Positions 1 to 7,678 of a stretch of 64,000 nt of DNA are shown piece after piece; positions within the stretch are counted from its first letter, which is position 1; the number at the start of each line of letters is the position of its first letter. Below the pieces are notes generated by a model. The model was not told the DNA's origin and did no database searches. It saw nothing but the letters and a program-made list of their open reading frames with translations. Made by a program: the position numbers and the translations under genes. This DNA comes from Dyadobacter pollutisoli. Lineage in GTDB: Bacteria; Bacteroidota; Bacteroidia; Cytophagales; Spirosomataceae. The stretch spans positions 4,900,501 through 4,964,500 of the forward strand of contig NZ_CP112998.1 in assembly GCF_026625565.1 (NCBI RefSeq), in the 5' to 3' direction.

Positions 1-1
1 A

Positions 2-991
2 TCGCTTTTGAAGAAACCAAAGATACTCCTGCTCGACAATGCATTTAGTGGCCTGGATGTACATTCGCGAGAGGTATTGCGAAACGCCCTGGCCGCCTTA
101 TCGAAGCAAGGCGTAGCGATTATCATGGCTACCACCGCTACTGAAATGCCTTCATGTATTACCAACGTATTGGAACTAAATGAAGGGAAAGTTGAAAAGC
201 AATCGCGTATCGCTGATTTCAAAGCCAAACTGGACACTGCTCATTTACCAAAGCCCGATCCTATCAAACTCGAACACTTCGGGCATCCCGAGTTTACGAA
301 TTTCGAGTACGCGCTGGATTTGCGTAATACCAAAGTGAAATATCATGACCAGCTGATCCTGGACAATGTGAACTGGAAGATTGCAAAAGGCGAAAAATGG
401 GCGTTATCAGGTGCAAATGGTTCCGGAAAATCAACCTTACTCAGCATTATCACGGCCGACAATCCACAAAGGTTTGCCAACGACTTTGATCTTTTTGACC
501 GGAAACGGGGCGGAATTGGCGCTTCCATCTGGGATATCAAACAAAAGATAGGCCATGTTTCTCCCGAGCTGCATCTTTACTTCCCACGAAACACGACTGT
601 TTTCAAAACCATTGCTTCCGGCTTTTTCGATGCAACCGGTGTGTTTTTCAAAAAACTGACCGATGTTCAAATCGAAAGGGTACATGAAGTTTCGGAACTT
701 TTGCATGTGCATCATTTGATCGAGAAAGACTTTTCACAACTTTCAAAAGGACAGCAGCGAATGGTATTACTGGCCCGCGCATTAGTCAAAAACCCGCCGC
801 TACTCATCCTCGACGAACCATGCCAGGGGCTGGACAGTGAGGCCATTGAATATTTCAAAGCAGTAGTAGACGCCATTTGCGCAACCCCGGAAAGAACACT
901 CATTTACGTCTCCCATTATCCGCAGGAGATACCGAGCTGTGTGACGCATTTTTTAAAATTGGAGAAAGGGGTTGTGATTGAGAGCCTTTAG
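2..991 (+). CDS. Tandem ABC ATPase, 3' part (ModF/PhrA-like)
   Basis: The gene begins before the window, so most of the first nucleotide-binding domain is missing. What remains is the end of domain 1, from a Walker B-like ILLLDNAFSGLD (23-58), then a complete domain 2: Walker A GANGSGKST (410-436), signature LSKGQQR (740-760), Walker B LLILDEP (800-820) and a switch histidine in YVSHYP. There are no membrane segments, so this is a soluble two-domain ABC protein. The layout fits the ModF/PhrA group linked to molybdate uptake, but no molybdenum genes are visible to confirm a substrate. Domain 1 has Asn where the catalytic Walker B Glu is expected, suggesting an asymmetric ATPase with only one competent composite site. 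An apparent TTG start at 8 is internal: the reading frame stays open to the window edge. Confidence 0.85.
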   Translation, partial: SLLKKPKILLLDNAFSGLDVHSREVLRNALAALSKQGVAIIMATTATEMPSCITNVLELNEGKVEKQSRIADFKAKLDTAHLPKPDPIKLEHFGHPEFTNFEYALDLRNTKVKYHDQLILDNVNWKIAKGEKWALSGANGSGKSTLLSIITADNPQRFANDFDLFDRKRGGIGASIWDIKQKIGHVSPELHLYFPRNTTVFKTIASGFFDATGVFFKKLTDVQIERVHEVSELLHVHHLIEKDFSQLSKGQQRMVLLARALVKNPPLLILDEPCQGLDSEAIEYFKAVVDAICATPERTLIYVSHYPQEIPSCVTHFLKLEKGVVIESL

Positions 992-1044
992 GATTGCAGT
1001 TCATTTCAATAGTAAGCAAATTATTGCGGGATTTAAAACCGCAA

Positions 1045-1065
1045 ATGTTACATCCCTACGGGATT
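1045..1065. repeat. REP-like hairpin, inverted single copy
   Basis: An isolated, inverted copy of the CCCGTAGGG-type hairpin found three times downstream. Read on the minus strand it gives ATCCC-GTA-GGGAT followed by GTAACA. Its opposite orientation relative to the 1097-1551 array suggests a REP/BIME-like organisation. Confidence 0.7.
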
Positions 1066-1096
1066 TAATATTCTGCTAAATCCATATTTTTCTACT

Positions 1097-1255
1097 GAGG
1101 TTGCATCGCTACGCGATTAAGCCGTCGTTCAATTTGTACCGCAAAATGCCGTCAGGCATGTAACCTCGGTAGAAAAACGTTAGATATGACATTTTTGAAA
1201 TCCCGTAGGGATGTAACAATTTGGTGGGCGTGATTTGATATTATTAGCAAAAACC
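1097..1255. repeat. REP-like tandem repeat, unit 1 (159 bp)
   Basis: First of three near-identical tandem units. It holds three short hairpins built the same way, five-base stems starting with AT and 3-4 base loops: ATCGC-TAC-GCGAT (1105-1117), ATGCC-GTCA-GGCAT (1146-1159) and ATCCC-GTA-GGGAT (1200-1212). Each is flanked by GCAACCT, GTAACCT or GTAACA-type sequence. It has no coding capacity. In other bacteria such elements are moved by REP-associated tyrosine transposases; none is visible in this window. Confidence 0.8.
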
Positions 1256-1415
1256 GAGGTTGCATCGCTACGCGATTAAGCCATCGTTCAATTTGTACCG
1301 CAAAATGCCGTCAGGCATGCAACCTCGGTAGAAAAACGTTAGATATGACATTTTTGAAATCCCGTAGGGATGTAACAATTTGGGGGGCGTGATTTGATAT
1401 TATTAGGCAAAAACC
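1256..1415. repeat. REP-like tandem repeat, unit 2
   Basis: Second unit, nearly identical to unit 1 over its length, with a few substitutions (for example GCCATCG for GCCGTCG and GGCATGC for GGCATGT) and a one-base insertion near the end. All three hairpins are intact. Confidence 0.8.
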
Positions 1416-1551
1416 AAGGTGGTGTCAAGGTGGTGTCGCTACGCGATTTGGCTTACGGTTCAATTTGTACCGTAAAATGCCGTCAGGCATGTAACCTCGG
1501 TAGAAAACCACAGCATGAGATGGATTTTTAAATCCCGTAGGGATGTAACAT
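1416..1551. repeat. REP-like tandem repeat, unit 3 (diverged, shortened)
   Basis: Third and most diverged unit. It starts with an exact 11-bp tandem duplication AAGGTGGTGTC (1416-1426 and 1427-1437). It keeps the CGCTACGCG, ATGCC/GGCAT and ATCCC/GGGAT hairpins, but the spacer before the last hairpin has changed. It ends just short of the peroxidase gene. Together with the other units it fills the 599-base gap 992-1590, where I see no gene. Confidence 0.75.
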
Positions 1552-1590
1552 ACCCCTACGCGTGTCCTCGCTACCATCCACCACGTATGC

Positions 1591-3369
1591 CTAATCCGTC
1601 AACCCCTCCATAAACTCAATAACCAACGCTATTTCCTTTGGCGTCAGGTTCAATTTATCGGCCGCGAATGTTTGATTATGCACTTCCAGTCCTAACCCCG
1701 CGCCGCCGCCTTCGTTGTAAAATTCCATTACTTCCTGCAAAGTATTGAATGCACCATTGTGCATGTAGGGTGCCGTTTTTGCAATATTCCGGACAGTACT
1801 GGTTTTAAATGCATTCTTCCATTGCGGAAACTGATTGTGAACGCCCCTTCCAAGATCTTGATCAGGCAATGGATGTTTCAGATCTGCACTGGCAGTTACA
1901 CCCAGCACTTCCGACTCGGTACGCTGATAATCCGGTGGCACCGTGCCATTGAAAAGAGGCATAAAATGACAGGTACCACATTTCGCCTTTCCCATAAACA
2001 GATTAAAACCATTTACCTGGCCATCAGTCAAAGCCTTTTTATCACCACGCATATATTTGTCAAAAGGTGAATTGAAAGGATTTAATGACCGTACAAATAC
2101 CGCCAGCGAATTCTGAATGTAAACAGGTTGAGTGGAGTCCAGCTCGGGATATGCTTTGGAAAACAAGTTTTTATAATCATTGTCCGAGCTGATCAGCTTT
2201 GCAATATCTTCCACGGAACCGTGCATTTCGTTCTTATTATGAATTACATCCGCTGCCTGGTCTTCGAGCGACGGCGAACGCAGGTCGTAAAACAATGCCT
2301 GCTGCAAAGCTGCATACATGATGGTGGGCGCATTCCTTTTCAGATTTTCATTACCAAATCCTTTGCTCGTTTTCAAACCATCCGTAAATGCCAACTGAGG
2401 TTGATGACAGGAACCGCAGCTGGTTTGGCCATTGCCTGAAACGCGTGGATCGTAAAACAATTTCTCTCCCAATGCAATCCGGTCAGCCGTGGAACTAAAC
2501 TTCGTATTGGAAAGCAACGCCTCAGGATCAAATGCTTTTTTATCAAACAATGTAGCAGCATCTCCCCTCAAAAGTCTGTGGTCTTTGACGAATGCAATCC
2601 CTGCGAGTTTCTGATTTTGGTGAAGGGACAGACACAACGGATTAATGTAGTCCACAATGAATGAGGCCCGATTAAAGTCATTAAAACTTTTACTATTTTT
2701 CAAAAAATCAATGGCTGCATTGGAGAGGTTCGTCAGCTTCTGATACTCCGGCAAAAGTTCTTTGTAAGCATCAGCATAACGCTGAAACGATTCCACTACT
2801 ACCTTACTTTCAGCAATGGAATTCCCCGAAGCCGGTGTATCAAAACCTGAGATACCGAGTGTGGTCAGGCGGAACATTTCGAGACGCAAAGCATCCATTA
2901 CCTGAGAATCCGTAAGCTGAATGTCCTTCCATAGTGACTGAATCCGCTTCACATTCACCTGTGTTTTACGGGTATGGCGGATCAATTCTTCTTCTTCGAT
3001 CGGCTCGTCGATGTAGACCAGTTCCTCAATTACCTGGTAGCCTCCCGGCTCAAACACAGCATTTTCCTCATCCTCAATTTCATCCAGCGGGGCGCCATTG
3101 ACCAGCCTGACCGTAGTAGGAAAGAAGTATTCCGCAAAAGCTTCCGTTTTCTTGTACTGCAAACGAACGCTCAGAAATTTATCCCGCAATACTTCTGGCT
3201 TTTGTCTGGATTTGGCCAATTCTAAAAGCTCGTCGTTCATTAATATCAACGAATCCAAATCCTCATTGAACTGGCTATACAACTGATCCTTCGGGCTCTT
3301 TTTAGGCTGACAATAACTCAATATCAATACGCAAATGAATGCCGGAACAGTGCGCAAAAACTTTCTCAT
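1591..3369 (-). CDS. Di-haem cytochrome c peroxidase family lipoprotein
   Basis: Probably reduces hydrogen peroxide, or oxidises a substrate, in the periplasm or at the outer membrane using two c-type haems. Two CXXCH sites are visible: CGSCH near residue 320 and CGTCH near residue 465, with the family sequence HNGAFNTLQEVMEFYNEGG near the C-terminus. The N-terminus carries a signal ending in a lipobox-like LSYC, so it is likely a lipoprotein. About 280 helical residues precede the first haem domain, making it much longer than classical CcpA (~330 residues), as in other Bacteroidota members. I use the ATG at 3369; the upstream in-frame ATG at 3384 only adds MFYYT and lies against a terminator hairpin. 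A MauG-like role cannot be excluded. Confidence 0.88.
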   Translation of the reverse strand: MRKFLRTVPAFICVLILSYCQPKKSPKDQLYSQFNEDLDSLILMNDELLELAKSRQKPEVLRDKFLSVRLQYKKTEAFAEYFFPTTVRLVNGAPLDEIEDEENAVFEPGGYQVIEELVYIDEPIEEEELIRHTRKTQVNVKRIQSLWKDIQLTDSQVMDALRLEMFRLTTLGISGFDTPASGNSIAESKVVVESFQRYADAYKELLPEYQKLTNLSNAAIDFLKNSKSFNDFNRASFIVDYINPLCLSLHQNQKLAGIAFVKDHRLLRGDAATLFDKKAFDPEALLSNTKFSSTADRIALGEKLFYDPRVSGNGQTSCGSCHQPQLAFTDGLKTSKGFGNENLKRNAPTIMYAALQQALFYDLRSPSLEDQAADVIHNKNEMHGSVEDIAKLISSDNDYKNLFSKAYPELDSTQPVYIQNSLAVFVRSLNPFNSPFDKYMRGDKKALTDGQVNGFNLFMGKAKCGTCHFMPLFNGTVPPDYQRTESEVLGVTASADLKHPLPDQDLGRGVHNQFPQWKNAFKTSTVRNIAKTAPYMHNGAFNTLQEVMEFYNEGGGAGLGLEVHNQTFAADKLNLTPKEIALVIEFMEGLTD

Positions 3370-3384
3370 GGTATAATAAAACAA

Positions 3385-3410
3385 GGAAGGCCCTCCGGAA
3401 AAGGCCTTCC
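3385..3410 (-). terminator. Hairpin terminator between PhoX-like and peroxidase genes
   Basis: GGAAGGCC (3385-3392) pairs with GGCCTTCC (3403-3410) around a 10-base loop. On the minus strand it is followed by a T-rich tract. It lies after the PhoX-like gene and only ~16 bases before the peroxidase start, so it either ends or attenuates read-through. Confidence 0.75.
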
Positions 3411-3432
3411 AATGTGGTGTAGCAGTAATTTG

Positions 3433-4896
3433 TTACTTTTTGATCCCTTGAACAATGACCGTCTGGCCACCTTCCTTGTTGGTAGAAATGCCACTTCCGT
3501 CGGCTCCTTTATATTTATCGTCCTGCCAGGTATGCGGATGCAGGTTGATCATAAATGTTTCCGGAATGCCTACTACGTCCGAAATATCGATCATCGCGCC
3601 GTACTCCCATGTGCTCAGCGAGTTGTTACCCACCGAGTTGTACTTCGCATTGAACAGCGCGTCGTCGCGACGGTGGTGCATTTGAAGCATTGCTTTACTT
3701 TCTTTTGTGGCAATGCTGTACTGCCATATTGTTCCGTCGTGATCATTGTTTTTATAGAACGAATCACCGTCTTCCTGTACGTAAACATAGTTTTCAGTCA
3801 CACAAATGTTGTCCGGGTTCACTATAAAGCTACCTGGCTTGTCTTCACCGTCCATGATAATCTGCAACTTACCGATCAATGGATTAGCAGCATCAAATTT
3901 CAGGTTGTACACACGTCCCCACATATTTTTGCCGGCTACCGGAGTCACTTTATCAGCCTGGCTCACACCTGTTGCTGTAAAGTAAATGTCACGACCTGCA
4001 CCATTGCCTCCTTTTTTATAATCGATATCCTCAACGCGTGCAAACTGGATCATTTTCTTATCCACGGTCTGCGCCTGCAATTGCGTACCGGTACTCGTTT
4101 TTACATCATCAAAAGGAACAAATTCAACATCATAAACCTGGCCTTTCACCATATCAGTTTCCACACTTTCCTGATTTGTCCGGCGGAGCGCGTACAATTT
4201 ACCATTGTTCAGGTCGCCTACCACGTCCGAAACGTAAGCTACAAGCTGACCATTGGTATCATCTTCACCGATGATAATCACAGTTTTACCAGGGAAAGCA
4301 TCCTTCGGAAGCGGGACCGCATTTTCAGCATTCCATTTACCAAATGCGCTGACGGTTCTGGTTTTGTTCTTTTTGTCAGCAGGAGCAAATGGATCGATAG
4401 CATGTGTCATTGACTCCGAGTTACTTTCACCGGCTGTCAGGAAAACAGGCCCGAAACCGTGCTCCTGAGGTGTGGCCAACGTAGCCGAGCACAAGCGCCA
4501 TTGCCCGCCCTCCGCGTCCACAATGTACTCTCCTTTAATGGGTTTCAATTCTTTATCCAAATAAACCCTTGATACCGAAAAGAGAATTTCATGGTTGTTG
4601 ATCATCACATAACCCTCTCCATTCGGGTTTTTCACGAATGCACCACCGTCAGGCTGGGCACCGTAAATGAAATCCGGAGAGTCCTGCAATTTGTCGTCCG
4701 AGCTAATCAACGTAGTGATTTTCAGGTCTTCAAAGCCAGGTAATGTCCTGATCAATGAAGGGTTAACCGATCTGTTGATTAATTTCGCAGAAGTTACAGG
4801 CGGCTCATGGTCTTTAATGCAGCTGGTAAAAGTCATCGAACCGCAAATCAACACGGCCGCGGCTGTCTTTTGAATGATAGAATAATGTTTGTTCAT
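3433..4896 (-). CDS. PhoX/DUF839-like lipoprotein (beta-propeller)
   Basis: Probable secreted lipoprotein of 487 residues resembling PhoX (DUF839), a calcium/iron-dependent alkaline phosphatase family. The signal sequence ends in a lipobox-like FTSC. PhoX-type features are a GYVMINNHE stretch early in the mature protein and NPDNICVTENYVYVQEDG in the C-terminal half, with repeated short beta motifs expected of a propeller. The start at 4896 is chosen because it precedes the signal peptide and lies downstream of a TAGCTTTG -7 box; the longer frame to 4968 would cross that promoter. Family membership is moderately sure; phosphatase activity is inferred. Confidence 0.68.
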   Translation of the reverse strand: MNKHYSIIQKTAAAVLICGSMTFTSCIKDHEPPVTSAKLINRSVNPSLIRTLPGFEDLKITTLISSDDKLQDSPDFIYGAQPDGGAFVKNPNGEGYVMINNHEILFSVSRVYLDKELKPIKGEYIVDAEGGQWRLCSATLATPQEHGFGPVFLTAGESNSESMTHAIDPFAPADKKNKTRTVSAFGKWNAENAVPLPKDAFPGKTVIIIGEDDTNGQLVAYVSDVVGDLNNGKLYALRRTNQESVETDMVKGQVYDVEFVPFDDVKTSTGTQLQAQTVDKKMIQFARVEDIDYKKGGNGAGRDIYFTATGVSQADKVTPVAGKNMWGRVYNLKFDAANPLIGKLQIIMDGEDKPGSFIVNPDNICVTENYVYVQEDGDSFYKNNDHDGTIWQYSIATKESKAMLQMHHRRDDALFNAKYNSVGNNSLSTWEYGAMIDISDVVGIPETFMINLHPHTWQDDKYKGADGSGISTNKEGGQTVIVQGIKK

Positions 4897-4919
4897 GGTG
4901 AGATAGTTTTGAAAGGTTA

Positions 4920-4927
4920 CAAAGCTA
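4920..4927 (-). promoter_or_regulatory. -7 promoter box of the PhoX-like gene
   Basis: TAGCTTTG on the minus strand fits the Bacteroidota -7 consensus TAnnTTTG, 23 bases before the ATG at 4896. No good -33 TTTG is seen at the expected distance. Confidence 0.45.
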
Positions 4928-5031
4928 ACCCTGCCGTCTTTCACCCATTTTACCTCATCATTAAGCAATTGTGAACAAAAGATAATCCGAATATGATGTC
5001 TGTAAAATGCCTGTCGGATATTTTACATGAA

Positions 5032-5063
5032 TTTGGTTTATATTATAAACTAGTTTACATTTG
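5032..5063 (+). promoter_or_regulatory. Bacteroidota promoter of the 5097-6506 cassette
   Basis: TTTG (5032-5035), a 20-base spacer, then TACATTTG (5056-5063) match the -33/-7 consensus. Transcription should begin near 5070, so the in-frame TTG at 5061 cannot be the start codon and the ATG at 5097 is used. Confidence 0.75.
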
Positions 5064-5096
5064 AAAAATTATTATTCAAATCAACTCTCTTTACAA

Positions 5097-5609
5097 ATGA
5101 AAAACTTATTACTGATCTGCATCTTGCTTGGCAGTGTCTCTCCGGCTAATGCTCAGGAAACCTCAAATCCAGCCATTGAAAAATTGGCCTTTCTGGAAGG
5201 TAAATGGACCGGCCCCGCCTGGATTTCGTTGGGGCCAAACAATTCGAAAACATTGACTCAAAAGGAAGATGTTCAGCTCATGCTCAACAAAAACGTACTG
5301 CACGTGGAAGGTATCGGCTCCGAAAACGGCAAGGTACTTTTTCACGCTTTGGGGATTATTTCATATAATAAACAGACGGAAAAGTATAACTTCCGTGCAT
5401 ACCGGGAGACTGGCCTGAGTGTGGACGCCTATTTTATTCCAAAAGGTGAGAAATGGATTGAATGGGGCTTTGATATCGGCAATGGAGCGAAGGTGAAATA
5501 CAACATCCGGATCAACGAAAAGGGGCAATGGCACGAGGTCGGTGAGTTCAGCCCGGACGGTAACAAATGGTACAAGAACTTTGAAATGACATTGGACAAA
5601 ACAATATAA
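5097..5609 (+). CDS. Secreted calycin-like protein (DUF1579-like)
   Basis: A 170-residue exported protein with signal peptide MKNLLLICILLGS...ANAQ. The mature part begins IEKLAFLEGKWTGPAW, the fingerprint of lipocalin/calycin-type DUF1579-like domains that open with a 'fLxGxWxG' strand, and continues with alternating beta-rich segments. Ligand and function are unknown. It is the first gene of a probable operon with the membrane protein (26 bases downstream) and the winged-helix regulator, driven by a strong consensus promoter. The start at 5097 is supported by that promoter and by the signal peptide. Confidence 0.7.
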   Translation: MKNLLLICILLGSVSPANAQETSNPAIEKLAFLEGKWTGPAWISLGPNNSKTLTQKEDVQLMLNKNVLHVEGIGSENGKVLFHALGIISYNKQTEKYNFRAYRETGLSVDAYFIPKGEKWIEWGFDIGNGAKVKYNIRINEKGQWHEVGEFSPDGNKWYKNFEMTLDKTI

Positions 5610-5635
5610 CCCAGTAATCCCTACTCTCGAAAACG

Positions 5636-6223
5636 ATGGAAACCGAACGCCCCATGACAGAAAAAGAAAGTTTTCTGGTCATTCACCAAATGATAACTGC
5701 CACCAAAAAGGGCATTAACGAAGATGGGTACCTATATCTGTTGTGGGGCTGGCTGGTCCTTTTCGCCAGTCTCGGACATTACATACTGATGACTTTCACC
5801 GATTTCAAATATCCGTTCATTACCTGGATGAGCATGCCCGTGGCTGGTGTCATTGCAGGAATATATTTCAGTAGCAGGTCAAAAAAAAGGCGGGTTAGAA
5901 CTTACGTCGATGAGTTTATGTCCTACCTCTGGGGCGGGTTCCTGATTTCGATTATGGTTATGCTTCTGGTGATGCCAAAGGTCGGAATGGACAAAGTGTA
6001 CCCGGTTTTGATATTGTTTTACGGGATTGGCACCTTTGCTTCCGGCGGTGCATTGCGTTTTCGTCCGCTTATCATCGGCGGCGCGCTCAACTGGCCTGTT
6101 GCCCTGGTCGCATTCTTTGCTCCTTTCCCGCAGCAGCTGCTTTTATTGGGACTAGCGGTTATTTGCAGCTATATTGTGCCCGGCTATCTATTGAGGGCGA
6201 ATTTTAAAAGACAAAATGTTTGA
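5636..6223 (+). CDS. Polytopic membrane protein of unknown function
   Basis: A 195-residue integral membrane protein. A short soluble N-terminus (about 35 residues) is followed by roughly five hydrophobic segments (for example LYLLWGWLVLFASLGHYI and FLISIMVMLLVMP), with a basic SRSKKRRVRTY loop after the second. I recognise no catalytic motif. Its last 8 bases overlap the start of the winged-helix gene, indicating translational coupling. This pairing of a small membrane protein with a winged-helix regulator is common in Bacteroidota and suggests membrane sensing or regulation, which is inference. Confidence 0.75.
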   Translation: METERPMTEKESFLVIHQMITATKKGINEDGYLYLLWGWLVLFASLGHYILMTFTDFKYPFITWMSMPVAGVIAGIYFSSRSKKRRVRTYVDEFMSYLWGGFLISIMVMLLVMPKVGMDKVYPVLILFYGIGTFASGGALRFRPLIIGGALNWPVALVAFFAPFPQQLLLLGLAVICSYIVPGYLLRANFKRQNV

Positions 6224-6506
6224 AGAACTTGATCCATTGCTTCACCAGCAACTGCGATTGGCGATTATATCCTTACTGATGAATGTTCGGGAGGCTGAAT
6301 TTACTTATATCAAAGAAAAAACGGGGGCAACGGCTGGTAATCTCAGTGTACAGATCTCGAAACTGAAAGATGCCGGATACATTGATGTTCAAAAAAGCTT
6401 CAAAGAAAACTATCCCCAAACCATGTGCAAGATTGCCGAAAAAGGCATTGCTGCATTTGAAAACTACGTAAAAGCGCTGGAAAAGTACATCAACATAACC
6501 AAGTAG
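6216..6506 (+). CDS. Winged-helix transcriptional regulator (HTH_34-like)
   Basis: A 96-residue DNA-binding protein consisting of one winged helix. LHQQLRLAIISLLMN is helix 1, FTYIKEKTGATAGNLSVQI forms the helix-turn-helix, and LKDAGYIDVQKSF is the wing lead-in. This is the ArsR/MarR-like PF13601 type. No metal-binding Cys pair typical of ArsR sensors is present. It overlaps the membrane protein gene by 8 bases and probably regulates its own operon. The downstream neighbour converges with only 8 bases between stop codons. Confidence 0.82.
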   Translation: MFEELDPLLHQQLRLAIISLLMNVREAEFTYIKEKTGATAGNLSVQISKLKDAGYIDVQKSFKENYPQTMCKIAEKGIAAFENYVKALEKYINITK

Positions 6507-6514
6507 GTGACTAT

Positions 6515-7591
6515 CTACTTCTGAATTTTACTCACAGGCTCTTTCACAAACCCATTCTTCAAATTCATCACAACAGATAGCGAACTGCTTCCAAAACCCG
6601 GAACATACTGCGCCCGACCGTAGCCTACTTCAAACCTTTTAATCCTCAGCCATGCCCCGAACGAAAATCCGGCCAATGCTCCTCTGTTCGTAAGCCTTAA
6701 TTCCTGTCTCCGCAAATGATCGTACCCGAGCAGGATCCGAAAATTTGGATGTATCAATGCCTCAGCTCCCAACGAAAGATGCCGGCCCAGCTTTTCGGCA
6801 ACACCAATTTTTCGGGGGATCCTTTTTCCATTGATATCATATTTAAAAAACAGGTTGGGATCATTGTAAACCATATCAAATTGGTTGAGATGATGTACCG
6901 TCACGGAGACACGGATAGGCATATATTCCGGTTTGAATGTCAGCCCTAACCGCACGTCCAAAGGCAGCACCGGGTCATTGGCGCCATTGTAATTTTGCTT
7001 CAAAAACCCCAGATTTTTAACTACAAAGCCAGCTGTAAAATCCTTTTTCGGATGCTTGAAAACCCCGCCCCAGTCCAAAGCCAGCCCCCAAATATTGTAG
7101 GCCTCCACAGATGCTCCGGCCAACTTCAATGTACCGCCCAAAGTGAAATCGCCGATCGTATGTCCGTAACCCGCCGACAAACCATAATCAGCCGCCCTGA
7201 ACTCCCCGATCACATTTCCAATGTCGTCGGTTTCCACCATTGTGCCGTAATTGAGATACTGCAAACCCACGGCCCACACGCCCGTTGATTTTTTGAGACC
7301 ATGTGCATATGCCGCGTTAACAAACCTGGTATCAGCCAGATAAGGCATCATATTCACCGATACGTTATTGATTTTGGAAGAGTCCAGCAACGCTGGGTTT
7401 TGAAGAAATAATGCAGGATCATTACCGGGTAAGGTAAGGTGATTGGCTCCTATCGCGGTGCTTTTTGCCTGTGTCGGCAGTTGTAGAAAATCCAGTTTGC
7501 TTCTCCCGCCGGTAGCCTGCGCCAGTACAAACCCCTGACATCCAAACAGAAGCGCTGCCCACAAATAAACACACATTCCAATCGGCCTCAT
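6515..7591 (-). CDS. porQ: Type IX secretion system protein PorQ
   Basis: Outer-membrane beta-barrel component of the type IX secretion attachment complex, related to PorV, which with PorU and PorZ processes and anchors cargo at the cell surface. It has a signal peptide (ends near FVLAQA), then the family start LDFLQLPTQAKSTAIGANHL, a GNDPALFLQNPALL stretch, and regular amphipathic beta-strands to the end; 358 residues is normal for the family. Start is ATG 7591; an internal ATG at 7576 is possible. A T9SS-sorted protein is encoded at 53074, so the machinery has a cargo in this window. Confidence 0.88.
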   Translation of the reverse strand: MRPIGMCVYLWAALLFGCQGFVLAQATGGRSKLDFLQLPTQAKSTAIGANHLTLPGNDPALFLQNPALLDSSKINNVSVNMMPYLADTRFVNAAYAHGLKKSTGVWAVGLQYLNYGTMVETDDIGNVIGEFRAADYGLSAGYGHTIGDFTLGGTLKLAGASVEAYNIWGLALDWGGVFKHPKKDFTAGFVVKNLGFLKQNYNGANDPVLPLDVRLGLTFKPEYMPIRVSVTVHHLNQFDMVYNDPNLFFKYDINGKRIPRKIGVAEKLGRHLSLGAEALIHPNFRILLGYDHLRRQELRLTNRGALAGFSFGAWLRIKRFEVGYGRAQYVPGFGSSSLSVVMNLKNGFVKEPVSKIQK

Positions 7592-7678
7592 AAGAATGCA
7601 ATAATTTCCCGAATCAGTAAAATGACGCTATATTTATAATCTGTACAAAAACAAATGTAACCATATCGTCCGTATTAC

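Noticed and set aside
1045..1551. CRISPR-like array
   Set aside because: Units are 159 bp with near-identical content, not short repeats with unique spacers, and no cas genes are present.
3412..4413. 333-codon plus-strand ORF
   Set aside because: It lies antisense to the PhoX-like lipoprotein gene, has no recognisable domain, and its composition reflects the opposite strand.
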